NCBI RefSeq assembly: GCF_965279675.1
Contig: NZ_CBDIIJ010000002.1
Span: forward strand, 806,001 to 870,000
Direction: 5' to 3'
Source: Mucisphaera sp965279675
GTDB taxonomy: Bacteria; Planctomycetota; Phycisphaerae; Phycisphaerales; Phycisphaeraceae
DNA: 64,000 bases
Notes under the pieces: generated by a model
Databases searched by the model: none
Seen by the model: the letters and a program-made list of their open reading frames with translations, nothing else
What the model was told of the DNA's origin: nothing
Shown: piece after piece, positions 49,844 to 59,536 of the stretch
Position numbering within the stretch: position 1 is the first letter of the stretch
Layout of the letters: each line of letters begins with the position of its first letter
Program-made: the position numbers and the translations under genes

Positions 49844-49861
49844 AACGATAAAGGATTTGTC

Positions 49862-50689
49862 ATGGTGACTTCTTCGCGACGGGCCTTCACGCTGATCGAA
49901 CTCCTGGTGGTGATCTCGATCATCGCGCTGCTGATCGGGATCCTGCTGCCGGCGCTCGGGGCGGCCCGGGTGATGGCCAAGGATGCGCAAAGCTTGTCGA
50001 ACGGCCGGCAGATCGGATCGATCGCGTTGGCATCGTTGCTGGTGGAGCAGGATGGCCGGTTCCCCTGGCACTCGTCGACGATCTCATCCGGCAACCGTCC
50101 TGCGAACGGGGCGAAGCCGCGCTGGGCCGACTACCTGTATCCCTTTGTGCAGAACACGGACATCTTCATCAACCCGCACCTCGACCTGGATGAGTCGATC
50201 CTCTCCAAGCCCTGGTGGCACGAGGCCTGCAGCATCCCGGCGTTGAAGGCGGCGCAGGCACCAACGGTGGACTACAGCGGCTATGGCGATCCGTCGCGGA
50301 CCGACTGGAACCGGTGGGGCGGGTATGGCTACAACTATCAGTATCTGGGGAACGCAAGGAGTTCGGTCGAGTTTCGGCGGCCGGTAGAGAGCGTCTACGC
50401 TCCGACGCGGACGCTGGTGCTGGGGGATACGGCCGGGGCCGACGAGGGGACATCGGGGCAGTACGCGATCGACCCGCCTTACACGTCGGAGCGGGGCTCG
50501 GGGAAGGCTTCGGGCTATTACGGCAACACCCGGGCGGAGCCGACGGCTCGGGGCGGGGATACCGGGGAGTTCGTGTTTGCCGACGGGCACGCCGAGGCGA
50601 TGACAACAGAGGCGCTGGACGACAGCGACAGCGATGGTCAGCTGGATAACGGCTACTACAACGGGTACGGCGACGCCGAGCTTCGGTGA
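49862..50689 (+). CDS. Prepilin-type pseudopilin with DGH motif
   Basis: A 275-residue protein of the prepilin-type, H-X9-DG class abundant in planctomycetes. The N-terminal leader ends at RRAFTLIELLVVISIIALLI, the signal cut by prepilin peptidase (Ala instead of the usual Gly before Phe) and followed by the membrane-spanning assembly helix. The C-terminal part has GEFVFADGHAEAM, the DGH block of the class. Such proteins may form pseudopili or surface filaments linked to uptake of large substrates; the function is not known. The ATG follows AAAGGA. A Fur-box-like site lies just upstream, suggesting iron control. Confidence 0.8.
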   Translation: MVTSSRRAFTLIELLVVISIIALLIGILLPALGAARVMAKDAQSLSNGRQIGSIALASLLVEQDGRFPWHSSTISSGNRPANGAKPRWADYLYPFVQNTDIFINPHLDLDESILSKPWWHEACSIPALKAAQAPTVDYSGYGDPSRTDWNRWGGYGYNYQYLGNARSSVEFRRPVESVYAPTRTLVLGDTAGADEGTSGQYAIDPPYTSERGSGKASGYYGNTRAEPTARGGDTGEFVFADGHAEAMTTEALDDSDSDGQLDNGYYNGYGDAELR

Positions 50690-50698
50690 GTTGGGCGC

Positions 50699-51865
50699 TT
50701 ACTCGGGTTGTTCGAGCACCGGGACATCGGGGATCGTGCGGACCAGAGCGCCGAGCGGGAGCTTGATGCTCGGAGCATCCGGGCCGTCCAGTTCGACGAG
50801 GCGTTCGAGGGGGTTGTCGTTGAGGCGGAGGAACTTGAAGCCCTGGAAGTAGGCTTTGCCCTCGGCTCTTCGGCGGTCGGCGCGGCGGAGCTCGGACTGG
50901 ATGTAGCCCTGAATGGATTCTTCGCGGACAACGGGTCTGGCGGAGTGGATGAGGTTGATGGCGTCGTCTTCGGTGCGGATGACCATGGTGACGTGGCCGA
51001 CGTAGACATCGGTGGGGCTGGTGCCGCGGACGATGAGGGCGAGGTCGCCGGTCTGGAGTTCGGGGATGGCCCGGCCGGTTTCGCTGAAGGGGAGGTAGGT
51101 ATCGACGTGCTGCTGGACGAGGATGTCGGTTTCGAGACCGAAGGTGTTTTTGAGGAAGCGGGCGCGGTCGACGCGTTGCTCGAACCGGACGACGGCGTCG
51201 CCGCCGAGGTCATCGGTGACGTCGGTGTAGAGCCAGGCGTTGGCGGGGACCCAGTCGGACTCGGTGTAGTGGTTGCGGGTGGCGACGCCGATCTGGCCGT
51301 CGCGGTAGCGGATGCGCTGGAGCATGCCGAAGAATCGGGTCCAGTCGCCGCCGAGGCCCATGGCGAGGGTGTGTTCGGCGAAGACGACGCAGTCGCTTTC
51401 ACGCAGGGAGTAGAGGGGCTGGGGGTCGAAGGTCTCGAAGGGGGCTTCGCCGAGGAGGTAGATGTTGTAGGGCTGGCCGAGGTTTTTGCGGGCGAGGATG
51501 CCGATGCGGGTGCGGAGGTCGGGTTCGACGGCGTGGAGGAAACGCAGGAACTTGTGGACCTGGGCCTCGTTCATCTGGTAGAGCGGGAGCTGGCGGAGCC
51601 GGGCGACCTCGATGGGGTCGAGGCCCAGGGCACGGCACATGGCGATCTCTTCCTGGAGCATCGCGAGCGGGGCACCGGCGAACGTGGGGGTCGGTCGGCT
51701 GGTTCGCTGGGCCGTGGTGGAGGACGACGTGCGTTCGACAGTTCTGGCCGATGTCGGCCGGTCTTCGGGAGCGGATGCGGTTCCGTCCGACTGGCATCCG
51801 GTGGCCAGCAGGGCCAGACTCAACAGACAAACCCCAAGCGGCGCAACCCGTCGATTTCCACGCAT
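50699..51865 (-). CDS. DUF1460 (NlpC/P60-like amidase) lipoprotein
   Basis: A 388-residue lipoprotein (signal ending LLSLALLATGC). The domain from about residue 95 resembles DUF1460, an N-acetylmuramoyl-L-alanine amidase-like fold related to NlpC/P60: NLGQPYNIYLLGEAPFETFD, SLRESDCVVFAEHTLAMGLG with the likely nucleophile Cys, TRNHYTESDWV with the His region, and GDLALIVRGTSPTDVYVGHV. A Ser/Thr-rich linker separates the lipid anchor from the enzyme. It probably acts on peptidoglycan or a related amide outside the inner membrane. The start with GGAG upstream (MRGNRRV) is preferred to one five codons earlier. Confidence 0.75.
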   Translation of the reverse strand: MRGNRRVAPLGVCLLSLALLATGCQSDGTASAPEDRPTSARTVERTSSSTTAQRTSRPTPTFAGAPLAMLQEEIAMCRALGLDPIEVARLRQLPLYQMNEAQVHKFLRFLHAVEPDLRTRIGILARKNLGQPYNIYLLGEAPFETFDPQPLYSLRESDCVVFAEHTLAMGLGGDWTRFFGMLQRIRYRDGQIGVATRNHYTESDWVPANAWLYTDVTDDLGGDAVVRFEQRVDRARFLKNTFGLETDILVQQHVDTYLPFSETGRAIPELQTGDLALIVRGTSPTDVYVGHVTMVIRTEDDAINLIHSARPVVREESIQGYIQSELRRADRRRAEGKAYFQGFKFLRLNDNPLERLVELDGPDAPSIKLPLGALVRTIPDVPVLEQPE

Positions 51866-52015
51866 GACAGCGGTCTCCATGGCTGAACAAAGATTCGCGT
51901 ACTAACAGGCCATCTTACTGTCAGGCCGGCGGTTGGTTGGAGTCCACCCCGTAGAGGGATAGACTCACGTGCCAACCATGACGATGATGACCCTCCAGAC
52001 ACCTGAAAGATTGCG

Positions 52016-53347
52016 ATGACGCGAAAGGTCCTGATCACCGGGCTGGGGCCCGTCTCCGGGCTCGGCGACGGCATCGAGGCTCACTGGCAAGCCGCCTGCG
52101 AGGGCAGGTCGGCGGTCAGGACGATCGAGCGGTTCGATGCTTCGGCGATGCGGTGTGCTTACGGGGCGGAAGCCTCTGATTTCAAGGTCCGCAACTACGT
52201 GCCGAAGTCGTACCGCAAGGCGACGAAGGTGATGGCGCGTGACATCGAGTTTGCGGTGGCGTGCGCGGACCTGGCGGCGAAGGATGCCGGGCTGAAGACC
52301 AAGGGCTCGGCGCCGGATGACGAGCCGACGTACGCCTCGGACCGGATGGGCGCTCACATCGGCGCGGGGCTGATCGCCGCGGACATCGACGAGCTGACGA
52401 CGGCGATGGTGAGCTCGCGGAAGGCGGACGGCAGCTTTGACATGCATGCCTGGGGGCGTGAGGGGATGCAGCAGCTGACGCCTCTGTGGCTGCTGAAATA
52501 CCTGCCGAACATGCTGGCCTGTCACGTGACGATCATCCACGATGCGCACGGGCCGTCGAATACGATCACCTGTGCGCAGGCGAGCGGGTTGCTGTCGGCT
52601 GGGGAGTCGCTGCGTGTGCTCCAGCGGGAGGATGCCGATCTCTGTTTCTGCGGCGGGGCGGAGTCGAAGATCAACCCGATGGGGATGCTCCGTCAGGAGT
52701 TCGCCGAGTTGGTGGCCGACCCGAAGGACCGTGCGGCCGATGAGGTGGTGCGGCCCTTCGATGAAGGGGCGACCGGGGTGGTGATTGGTGAGGGGGGCGC
52801 GATTCTGACGCTGGAAGCGGCAGAGACGTTCGGCGCTCGTGGCGGGACCGGGGCGTATGCGGAAGTCGTGGGTTTTGCGGCGAGTCAGACGGTGCATCCG
52901 GCGACCGTAAACCGGACGCCCGATCCTAGAGGCAAGGGGGCCGAGCGGGCCATCAGCAAAGCGCTGGTGGAGGCGGGGCTGACGCCTGATGATATCGATC
53001 TGATTGTGCCGGGCGGGTCGGGCGTGCCGGCTTACGACCGGGCTGAGGCGGCGGCGATGCGGGCCGTGTTCGGCGAACGGCTAATAGACATCCCGGTGGT
53101 GGCGATCAAGGCGATCGCGGGCGACTGCTTCGCTGGCGGCGGGGCGATCGACCTGGCGGTGGCGGCTCAGGCGCTGCGGTCGCAGAAGGTGCCGGCGGTG
53201 GTGAATCGCGACAAGCCGCTGGCCGGGATCGGGGGCAACCGATCGGCGTCTGAAACCGGCTTGAGGCATGTGCTTGTTTTCGGGTCGAGCGTGGGCGGGC
53301 AGAACGCGGCCATCGTGCTCAAGCGTTACGAGGGGCCTAATGGCTGA
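52016..53347 (+). CDS. Ketosynthase-like protein of the chain-length-factor (KS-beta) type
   Basis: A 443-residue thiolase-fold protein paralogous to the FabF-type gene just downstream, but with an altered active site. Aligning NTITCAQASGLLSAGE with NCLTACAASTQAIGE of the partner puts Gln188 where the nucleophile Cys should be, the classic feature of chain-length factors in type II polyketide synthases (QAGGLDA). A cysteine (Cys186) is two residues away. The two catalytic histidines are also gone: VPGGSGVPAYD replaces the HGTxT motif and KAIAGDCFAGGG replaces the KxxxGH motif. It therefore probably forms a heterodimer with the intact KS. It is preceded by a divergent DUF1460 gene and followed after 18 bp by the KS. 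Confidence 0.8.
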   Translation: MTRKVLITGLGPVSGLGDGIEAHWQAACEGRSAVRTIERFDASAMRCAYGAEASDFKVRNYVPKSYRKATKVMARDIEFAVACADLAAKDAGLKTKGSAPDDEPTYASDRMGAHIGAGLIAADIDELTTAMVSSRKADGSFDMHAWGREGMQQLTPLWLLKYLPNMLACHVTIIHDAHGPSNTITCAQASGLLSAGESLRVLQREDADLCFCGGAESKINPMGMLRQEFAELVADPKDRAADEVVRPFDEGATGVVIGEGGAILTLEAAETFGARGGTGAYAEVVGFAASQTVHPATVNRTPDPRGKGAERAISKALVEAGLTPDDIDLIVPGGSGVPAYDRAEAAAMRAVFGERLIDIPVVAIKAIAGDCFAGGGAIDLAVAAQALRSQKVPAVVNRDKPLAGIGGNRSASETGLRHVLVFGSSVGGQNAAIVLKRYEGPNG

Positions 53348-53365
53348 GCCAGTGAGAGAACTCCC

Positions 53366-54661
53366 ATGACCACCAAAGTTGTTGTTACCGGCATCGGCTG
53401 GGTCACGCCCCTGGGTTATGAGATCGAGAGCGTCTGGCAGCGGTTGCTGGCGGGGGCATCGGGGGTCGGTCCTATCCAGCACTTCGATGCCTCGACGTAC
53501 CCGACGACGTTCGCGTCGCAGGTGCTGGATTTCGATCCGTTGAAGCTGGTGCGTCATCCCGAGCATCACGCGGAGATCGGTCGGAACATCGGTTTTGCGC
53601 TGGGTGCGGCGGCACTGGCCTGGCGTTCGGCGGGGCTGGATGCCTTTGACGAGACCGGGAAGCTGGATCACGACCGGCTGGGGATCTACCTGGGTTCGGG
53701 TGAGGGGATTCTGGATTTCGACAACTACGTGGCGGCGCATCTGGCGGGGTGGAACGAGGAGGCGCAGGCGATCGACGGCCGGCCCTGGACCGAGGCGGCC
53801 AAGCAAGGCATGAGCGCGGCCCGGGAGCTGGAGCAGGAGCCGAACATGCCGTTGGCGCACCTGGCGCTGGAGTTCGATGCGCGCGGGCCTGCGTACAACT
53901 GTCTGACGGCGTGCGCGGCGTCGACGCAGGCGATCGGCGAGGCGATGCAGATCCTCCGGCGGGGCGATGCCGATGTGATGATGACCGGCGGGGCACACAC
54001 GATGATCCACCCGCTCGGCGTGACGGGGTTCAACCGACTGACGGCGCTATCGAATCGCAACGACAGCCCGGCGACGGCGTCGCGGCCGTTTTCGCGGGAC
54101 CGTGATGGGTTTGTGATGGGCGAGGGGGCCGGGATTCTGATGCTGGAAACCGAGGCACACGCCAAGGCTCGGCAGGCGCCGATCCTCGCGGAAGTGGCGG
54201 GGTACGGGTCGACGGCGGATGCGTATCGGATCACGGATATCCATCCCGAGGGCCGGGGGGCGGCCCAGGCGATGCGGCTGGCGATGAAGGGGGCCGGTGT
54301 GGAGACGACCGACATCGATTACATCTCGGCGCACGGGACCTCGACCAAGGAGAACGACGCGATCGAGACCAAGGCGGTCAAGGCGGTGTTCGGCGAGCAC
54401 GCGCCGAACGTGCCGATGAGCTCGATCAAGAGCATGCTCGGGCATTTGATTGCGGCGGCCGGGGCGATCGAGGCGATCGCGTGCGTGCTGGCGATCCGGG
54501 ATCAGGTGCTGCCGCCGACGATCAACCTGCAGAACCCCGACCCGGACTGCGACCTGGACTACGTCGCCAACGAGGCCCGACGCACGGAGGTTGAGGTCTG
54601 CCTGTCGAACAGCTTCGGCTTCGGCGGTCAGAACGACACGCTCATCCTCCGTCGTTACTGA
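53366..54661 (+). CDS. Beta-ketoacyl-ACP synthase (KS, FabF type)
   Basis: The 431-residue protein is a complete FabF-like condensing enzyme that elongates acyl chains on ACP by decarboxylative Claisen condensation. The catalytic triad is present: Cys183 in YNCLTACAASTQAIGEAMQI, His323 in DYISAHGTSTKENDAIETKA, and His360 in SSIKSMLGHLIAAAGAIEAI. The C-terminus has NSFGFGGQNDTLILRRY. It is directly behind a partner that has lost these residues, so the pair resembles a KS/CLF heterodimer of a type II polyketide or aryl-polyene-like pathway, or a specialised fatty acid. No ACP, ketoreductase or dehydratase gene is nearby. Confidence 0.93.
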   Translation: MTTKVVVTGIGWVTPLGYEIESVWQRLLAGASGVGPIQHFDASTYPTTFASQVLDFDPLKLVRHPEHHAEIGRNIGFALGAAALAWRSAGLDAFDETGKLDHDRLGIYLGSGEGILDFDNYVAAHLAGWNEEAQAIDGRPWTEAAKQGMSAARELEQEPNMPLAHLALEFDARGPAYNCLTACAASTQAIGEAMQILRRGDADVMMTGGAHTMIHPLGVTGFNRLTALSNRNDSPATASRPFSRDRDGFVMGEGAGILMLETEAHAKARQAPILAEVAGYGSTADAYRITDIHPEGRGAAQAMRLAMKGAGVETTDIDYISAHGTSTKENDAIETKAVKAVFGEHAPNVPMSSIKSMLGHLIAAAGAIEAIACVLAIRDQVLPPTINLQNPDPDCDLDYVANEARRTEVEVCLSNSFGFGGQNDTLILRRY

Positions 54662-54681
54662 CCGCCCGACTCCCAGCCCCC

Positions 54682-56829
54682 CTACCCCTTCTGCCCGGCC
54701 GACAGGTCGAGCTTGAAGCGGCCGACAAGCGTCGCGAGTCGTTGGGATTCTTCGGCCAGGTGGTTGGAGGTTTCGAGCATGCCCTCGGCCGAGGCGGAGG
54801 TCTCCTGGGAGGTTTTGGCGATCGAGTCGACGCTCGTGGAGATCTCGCGGGAGGCGGCGGACTGCTCTTCGGCGGAGGCGGCGATATCGGTGACGAGGCC
54901 GCTGACGCCTGTGGCCGAGGAGACGATCTGCTCGAGGGAGCCACGGGCTTCGCTGGCTTCCTGAGCGCCCCGGGCGGCCTGCTCCGAGCCTTCCGAGATC
55001 CGGGTCACGGACCGGGAGGTTTCTTCCTGCATCCGTTCGATGGATTCGGTGATCTGTGCGGTGGCTTTGGTGGTTCGGTCGGCGAGCTTGCGGACCTCAT
55101 CGGCGACGACGGCGAAGCCGCGGCCGTGCTCGCCGGCTCGGGCGGCTTCGATGGCGGCGTTGAGCGCGAGGAGGTTGGTCTGGTCGGCGATGTCGTCGAT
55201 GACCTGGATGATCCCGCCGATTTCCTGACCACGTTCACCGAGACGGGTGACGGCTTCGGCGGCGCGATCGACGCTTTCGCGGATGGTTTCGAGGCCGGAG
55301 ATGGTTCGGCCAAGCGTCTCGCCGCCGGCGTTAGCGACTTCACCGGAGGTAGCGGCCAGCCCTGCGGCTTCACCGGTTCGGCCGGCGATGGAATCGGCGC
55401 TCTGGGCCAGTTCTTCGACGGCGGCGGAGGTGGAGACGATCAGGCCGGTCTGGTCGTTCATGGTCGAGACCATGTTCCGAGAGGTTTCGGCGATCCCGGA
55501 GGTACCTTCGCGGACCGAGACGCTGGCCCGGGAGACCTGCACCAGGATGTCATGGATCATGGAGACGAAGCGGTTGAAGGCTTCGGCGAGCGCGCGTTCT
55601 TCGGCGCCGCCCGAGACGTTGAGCCGCTGGGTGAGGTCGCCTTCGCCTTCGGAGATTTCTGCCAGCGAGGCGGCGGCTTCGCGGATGGGTCGTGAGACGC
55701 GTGAGGCGACAACGAATCCAAGGGTTCCAGAGATGGCCACGACGCCGAGGCCGATGACGGGCAGCCAGAACAGCAGGTTGGCGCCCGCGGCTTCGGTGAC
55801 TTCGAGGGAGGAGGCGATGTCGGCCTCGGGCATCTCGGCCATGAGGACCCAGTCCCAGGGCTTGTAGTGGTAGGCACCGACCAGCACGACCTCGCCGTTG
55901 GCGGTGGTGAGCGAGGCGGTTTCGACCTCGCCCGAGGTCCGGGCGCGTTCGATGAGGGTTTCGTAGCGTGCGTTGCCCTCGGCATCCTTGACGTCGGCGA
56001 TCGGGCCGTGGATCTCACCCCAGGCGGGCGGGATCAGGAACTCGTTACCAAGCACGACAAACAACTCGCCGGTCTTCCCCATGACCTTCTCGGAGAGGGC
56101 CGTTCTGACGCTGTCGATGCTTTCGATCTTGACGCCGACGTAGAGGGCTCCGATCACCTGCTGGTTGTCGTCGAAGATGGGCTCGTAGGTCGTGAGGAAC
56201 CAGTCGTTGACGACGTAGGCTCGGCCGCGGAAGGTCTCGCCCCGGAGCAGCGTGGCGACGACGGGGTTCGGCTGGCCGTCGGGGTTGTTGGCGGGGATGT
56301 AGGTGCCGATGGCACGGGTGCCGTCGTTCTTCCTGACGTTGGTGGCGACGCGGAGCATGTCGCCCCGGTCGTTGATGCGTTGGAATATCGTGCAGGTGCC
56401 GCCGACCAGCGCCTGGACGCCATCGACGGCCTGGACGGTCGTGGCCGGGTCCTTGATCTGCCCGAGCCAGTCCTGGCCGACCAGCAGGCGGGGCAGATCG
56501 ACCTCGGAGACGGAGCGTGTGAACTGGTTCATCACGCTCCAGGACTCAGATTGGTTGTCCAAGCGAATGCCACCCAGTTTCTGCAGATGATTTCTGGCGA
56601 CGGCGAGATCGCCTTCGAGCTTGATCTTGAGCAGGTCGTCCTGGGTCGTGCAGACGGTTTCGAGCATCGAGACGATGCCGGTGACGGCGCTCTGGCCATC
56701 GCGGGTGATCCCGGTGGTGATCTTGCCGGTCATCCCGCTGAACAGCCAGCCCACGAGCCCCAGGAGTAGGGCGACGCTGACAAGTGTCGAGAAGCCAACC
56801 AGCAAGCCGAATCGATGAGAAAGTGTCAC
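54682..56829 (-). CDS. Methyl-accepting chemotaxis protein with Cache domain
   Basis: A 715-residue chemoreceptor. It starts with a membrane helix (LLVGFSTLVSVALLLGLVGW), then a periplasmic double Cache module (Cache3/Cache2 fusion type, with GTYIPANNPDGQPNPVVATL and PIFDDNQQVIGALYVGVKIE). A second membrane helix (LLFWLPVIGLGVVAISGTLG) leads to a HAMP-like linker and the cytoplasmic signalling hairpin with DDIADQTNLLALNAAIEAAR, AGEHGRGFAVVADEVRKLAD and TKATAQITESIERMQ. It would steer chemotaxis by small-molecule binding. The GTG of MTLSHRFGL with GGAGG eight bases upstream is preferred to a TTG eleven codons earlier. No che or flagellar genes are in the window. Confidence 0.93.
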   Translation of the reverse strand: MTLSHRFGLLVGFSTLVSVALLLGLVGWLFSGMTGKITTGITRDGQSAVTGIVSMLETVCTTQDDLLKIKLEGDLAVARNHLQKLGGIRLDNQSESWSVMNQFTRSVSEVDLPRLLVGQDWLGQIKDPATTVQAVDGVQALVGGTCTIFQRINDRGDMLRVATNVRKNDGTRAIGTYIPANNPDGQPNPVVATLLRGETFRGRAYVVNDWFLTTYEPIFDDNQQVIGALYVGVKIESIDSVRTALSEKVMGKTGELFVVLGNEFLIPPAWGEIHGPIADVKDAEGNARYETLIERARTSGEVETASLTTANGEVVLVGAYHYKPWDWVLMAEMPEADIASSLEVTEAAGANLLFWLPVIGLGVVAISGTLGFVVASRVSRPIREAAASLAEISEGEGDLTQRLNVSGGAEERALAEAFNRFVSMIHDILVQVSRASVSVREGTSGIAETSRNMVSTMNDQTGLIVSTSAAVEELAQSADSIAGRTGEAAGLAATSGEVANAGGETLGRTISGLETIRESVDRAAEAVTRLGERGQEIGGIIQVIDDIADQTNLLALNAAIEAARAGEHGRGFAVVADEVRKLADRTTKATAQITESIERMQEETSRSVTRISEGSEQAARGAQEASEARGSLEQIVSSATGVSGLVTDIAASAEEQSAASREISTSVDSIAKTSQETSASAEGMLETSNHLAEESQRLATLVGRFKLDLSAGQKG

Positions 56830-57087
56830 GGCTAACCTCCGTACCTTTTTGTCGGGAATCAACGCCTTCCGCTCGAGTCGTTCATATCGTTCGCCTCAGC
56901 GGTGTACTGAAACCATCCCGTAACGGCAGTCGCGGATTTAGCTTGGGCAAGACGCTAACGCTGATTTTGGGTTAGCCGTTTGACACAAATTCAGATCGAT
57001 CAAGCCTTTGACCCCCCTCAGAGGGTCTGATAGCTTCGAAAAAATCGGCTGGTGGATGAACCACTGGCGCCCGGAGTGTGGTGTTCT

Positions 57088-59508
57088 ATGCGTCAATCCT
57101 GCTCAACGGCCGCCTGCCTCGCCGCCAGCCTGGCCCTCTCGGCGTCTCTGCCCGGCGTCTCCCTGGCTCAGGACGGCCCGCCAGAGCGTGACGGGATACT
57201 GTCGCCTCAGTACTGGGACGCCTTCTTTTCGTTCGAGGGCAAACTCGGCTCGGACCGGAACATCGGCGAGACGGATGTGCTGATCCCGCTGACGCAGCTT
57301 CAGGATCAGCTGCTTTTTGCCGACTTTCGCTTCCGGTTCGACGACGATGAGTCCCAGGAATACAACCTCGGCTTGGGCTATCGCCGGCTGGTGACCAACA
57401 ACCTCATCCTTGGCGGGTACGGGTTTTACGACCACCTGATCTCGGGCAACGACAACAGCTTCTGGCAGCTGACGATCGGGGCCGAGGCGCTGCTGGAGTC
57501 TTACGAGTTCCGGGCGAACATCTATCTGCCTGAGGACAAGGAGAGTCAGTTCGGGCCGGTGAGCACGGGCGGCATCCTCGATGGGAACACGATCAACTTT
57601 GCGCGGGCACGGGGCGTGGAGAAGCCGCTGCCGGGTTTCGATCTGGAAGCCGGCATCCGCTCGCCCGTGAAGGACATCGATGCGTGGTTCTACGCGGCCT
57701 ACTTCCACTTCGATGATTCGGACTTCGAGACGGTCGCCGGGCCGCGCCTCCGGGCCGAGTGGAACATCGACGCCGAGGCCATCTACCCCGGTGCGAAGAT
57801 CACAACAGGCGTTCAGTGGCAGGACGACGATGTGCGGGGGAACCAGACGTTCCTCACTTTGGCGTTTCGGATCCCGCTAGGTCTGGGCGGACGGCCGGGC
57901 GCAATCTCGACGCCATTGCCCGACTGGCAGCCGGCCCGGATGACGCGGAAGGTCGAGCGCGACATCGACGTCGTGACCGGTCAGCGGTCGGTCATCATCT
58001 CGACCGAGCCGGCGACCGTGCCGGGCACGGCGGGGGCGCAGGCGTTTGGGGCGGTGGATGTGGTGCAGCTCAACGGAGACGCTGCAGCGGGGGCCGGCAC
58101 CGTCGCTGACCCGACCGGCGACCTGATCGCTGCCGTCAATCTCGGGACGCCGAACATCTTTGTGCTGGGCAGCCAGACACGGTTCGATCTGGCCTCCACG
58201 ATCAATCTTCAGGACGGTCAGTCGTTGCTGGGCGGCGGTTCGGTGGTCCAGATCGCCGATGCGTCGGGTACGGAAACCGCTTTCTTCAGGGTGCCCGGCT
58301 CCCGAGCCGTGATCAGCCAGGATGACACGCTAACCGACGTGGTGCGGGCCGCCAACGACACCGTGATCGATCAGATCGCTCTGGTGAATGGTCGCAGCGC
58401 CGTGGTGATTGATGGCGTCGACAATGTGGAGGTCCGTGGCTTCTTCAACCCCTTCTTTGGCGAGAGCGACACAGTCTTTGTGGGTCAGACCGGTGATCCC
58501 ATCCAGATTGTCAACGGCGCAACCAACGTGCTGATTGACAATGTGGCTATACGAGATCAGCAGGCCACTTCAAACGCCTCTGTCCGCATCAACGGCGGGG
58601 CCACGAGCAACGTGACCCTGAACAACCTGGTGGTCACCGGCCCGGCAGTGGCCGGCATCGTCATCGAGAACAACGCCAGCAGTGTCGCGGTCTCGAACGT
58701 CACCGTCACCGGTTCGGGCACGACGACGGATGTTTTCCGGATCACGAACGCCGCCGATGTGAGCCTGGAGAACGTGTTTGTCCAGGGCCCGACGCTCGGG
58801 AACCGGCTGATGAACGCGAACACCGTCGACAACCTCGATATCAATGGTTTCTCGGCGGTAGGCTTCGCTTTCGGCACCGGCCCCGCAGGTGGCTTCGACA
58901 ACGGTGACATCTTCCTGCTCGACAACGTGACCAACACAGATGTCAGCGACACCAACACCATCACCAACCTCGACCTCGCGCCGGTCACCGTGACCTCGAC
59001 AGGGGCGAACGGCTTCAGCGGCCTGCTGGTGATCCGGAACTCGGACGACATCACCTTCAACAGCGTGCCCGCCTTCGCCGGGGACGTGCCGACGCTGCAG
59101 ACGAGCGCCCAGATCACCGGGGCCCTGGTTCGGATCGAGGATTCGGGCGCGACCAACGACATCATCTTCGAGGGCTACACGTTCGATACGTCGCTGAACA
59201 CCGACGCGCTGGGTGAGGCTGCCGATGCCGTGCTGTTTGCGATCGACAACAGCAACCTGACGTTCAACAACAACACGCTGATCACGCGCCAGCAGGAAGA
59301 GGGTGACCCCGCGGTGGATACGTTTGTGTTCACGGGCGCGACGATCAATCTCGACGGCAATGGCAACACGCACCTGCTGTTCAATCCGACCACCGGACTG
59401 GAGCCAGCCAACCCGGTCGTCAACGACACGGCGACGACCATCAACGGTCAGATCGACTTCGGCTCGCCTGATGGCTTCGTGGATACCGACGGGTTTACGG
59501 CGAACTAG
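57088..59508 (+). CDS. Inverse autotransporter with beta-helix passenger
   Basis: An 806-residue protein with a signal peptide (SCSTAACLAASLALSASLPG) and, in residues 40-300, an inverse-autotransporter beta domain as in intimin/invasin: FSFEGKLGSDRNIGETDVLI, LLFADFRFRFDDDE, YNLGLGYRRLVTNNLILGGY, GFYDHL and LLESYEFRANIYLP are its strand blocks. After a linker (PGAISTPLPDWQPARMTRKV) residues about 340-800 are a right-handed parallel beta-helix-like passenger with Asn-rich turns (for example ATSNVTLNNLVVTGPAVAGI). The passenger should be displayed outside through the barrel. The ATG of MRQSCSTAA with GGAG upstream replaces a start 12 codons earlier. No secretion partner is nearby. Confidence 0.85.
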   Translation: MRQSCSTAACLAASLALSASLPGVSLAQDGPPERDGILSPQYWDAFFSFEGKLGSDRNIGETDVLIPLTQLQDQLLFADFRFRFDDDESQEYNLGLGYRRLVTNNLILGGYGFYDHLISGNDNSFWQLTIGAEALLESYEFRANIYLPEDKESQFGPVSTGGILDGNTINFARARGVEKPLPGFDLEAGIRSPVKDIDAWFYAAYFHFDDSDFETVAGPRLRAEWNIDAEAIYPGAKITTGVQWQDDDVRGNQTFLTLAFRIPLGLGGRPGAISTPLPDWQPARMTRKVERDIDVVTGQRSVIISTEPATVPGTAGAQAFGAVDVVQLNGDAAAGAGTVADPTGDLIAAVNLGTPNIFVLGSQTRFDLASTINLQDGQSLLGGGSVVQIADASGTETAFFRVPGSRAVISQDDTLTDVVRAANDTVIDQIALVNGRSAVVIDGVDNVEVRGFFNPFFGESDTVFVGQTGDPIQIVNGATNVLIDNVAIRDQQATSNASVRINGGATSNVTLNNLVVTGPAVAGIVIENNASSVAVSNVTVTGSGTTTDVFRITNAADVSLENVFVQGPTLGNRLMNANTVDNLDINGFSAVGFAFGTGPAGGFDNGDIFLLDNVTNTDVSDTNTITNLDLAPVTVTSTGANGFSGLLVIRNSDDITFNSVPAFAGDVPTLQTSAQITGALVRIEDSGATNDIIFEGYTFDTSLNTDALGEAADAVLFAIDNSNLTFNNNTLITRQQEEGDPAVDTFVFTGATINLDGNGNTHLLFNPTTGLEPANPVVNDTATTINGQIDFGSPDGFVDTDGFTAN

Positions 59509-59536
59509 CCGGCTTTCAGGCTCTCGATCTACGGCG

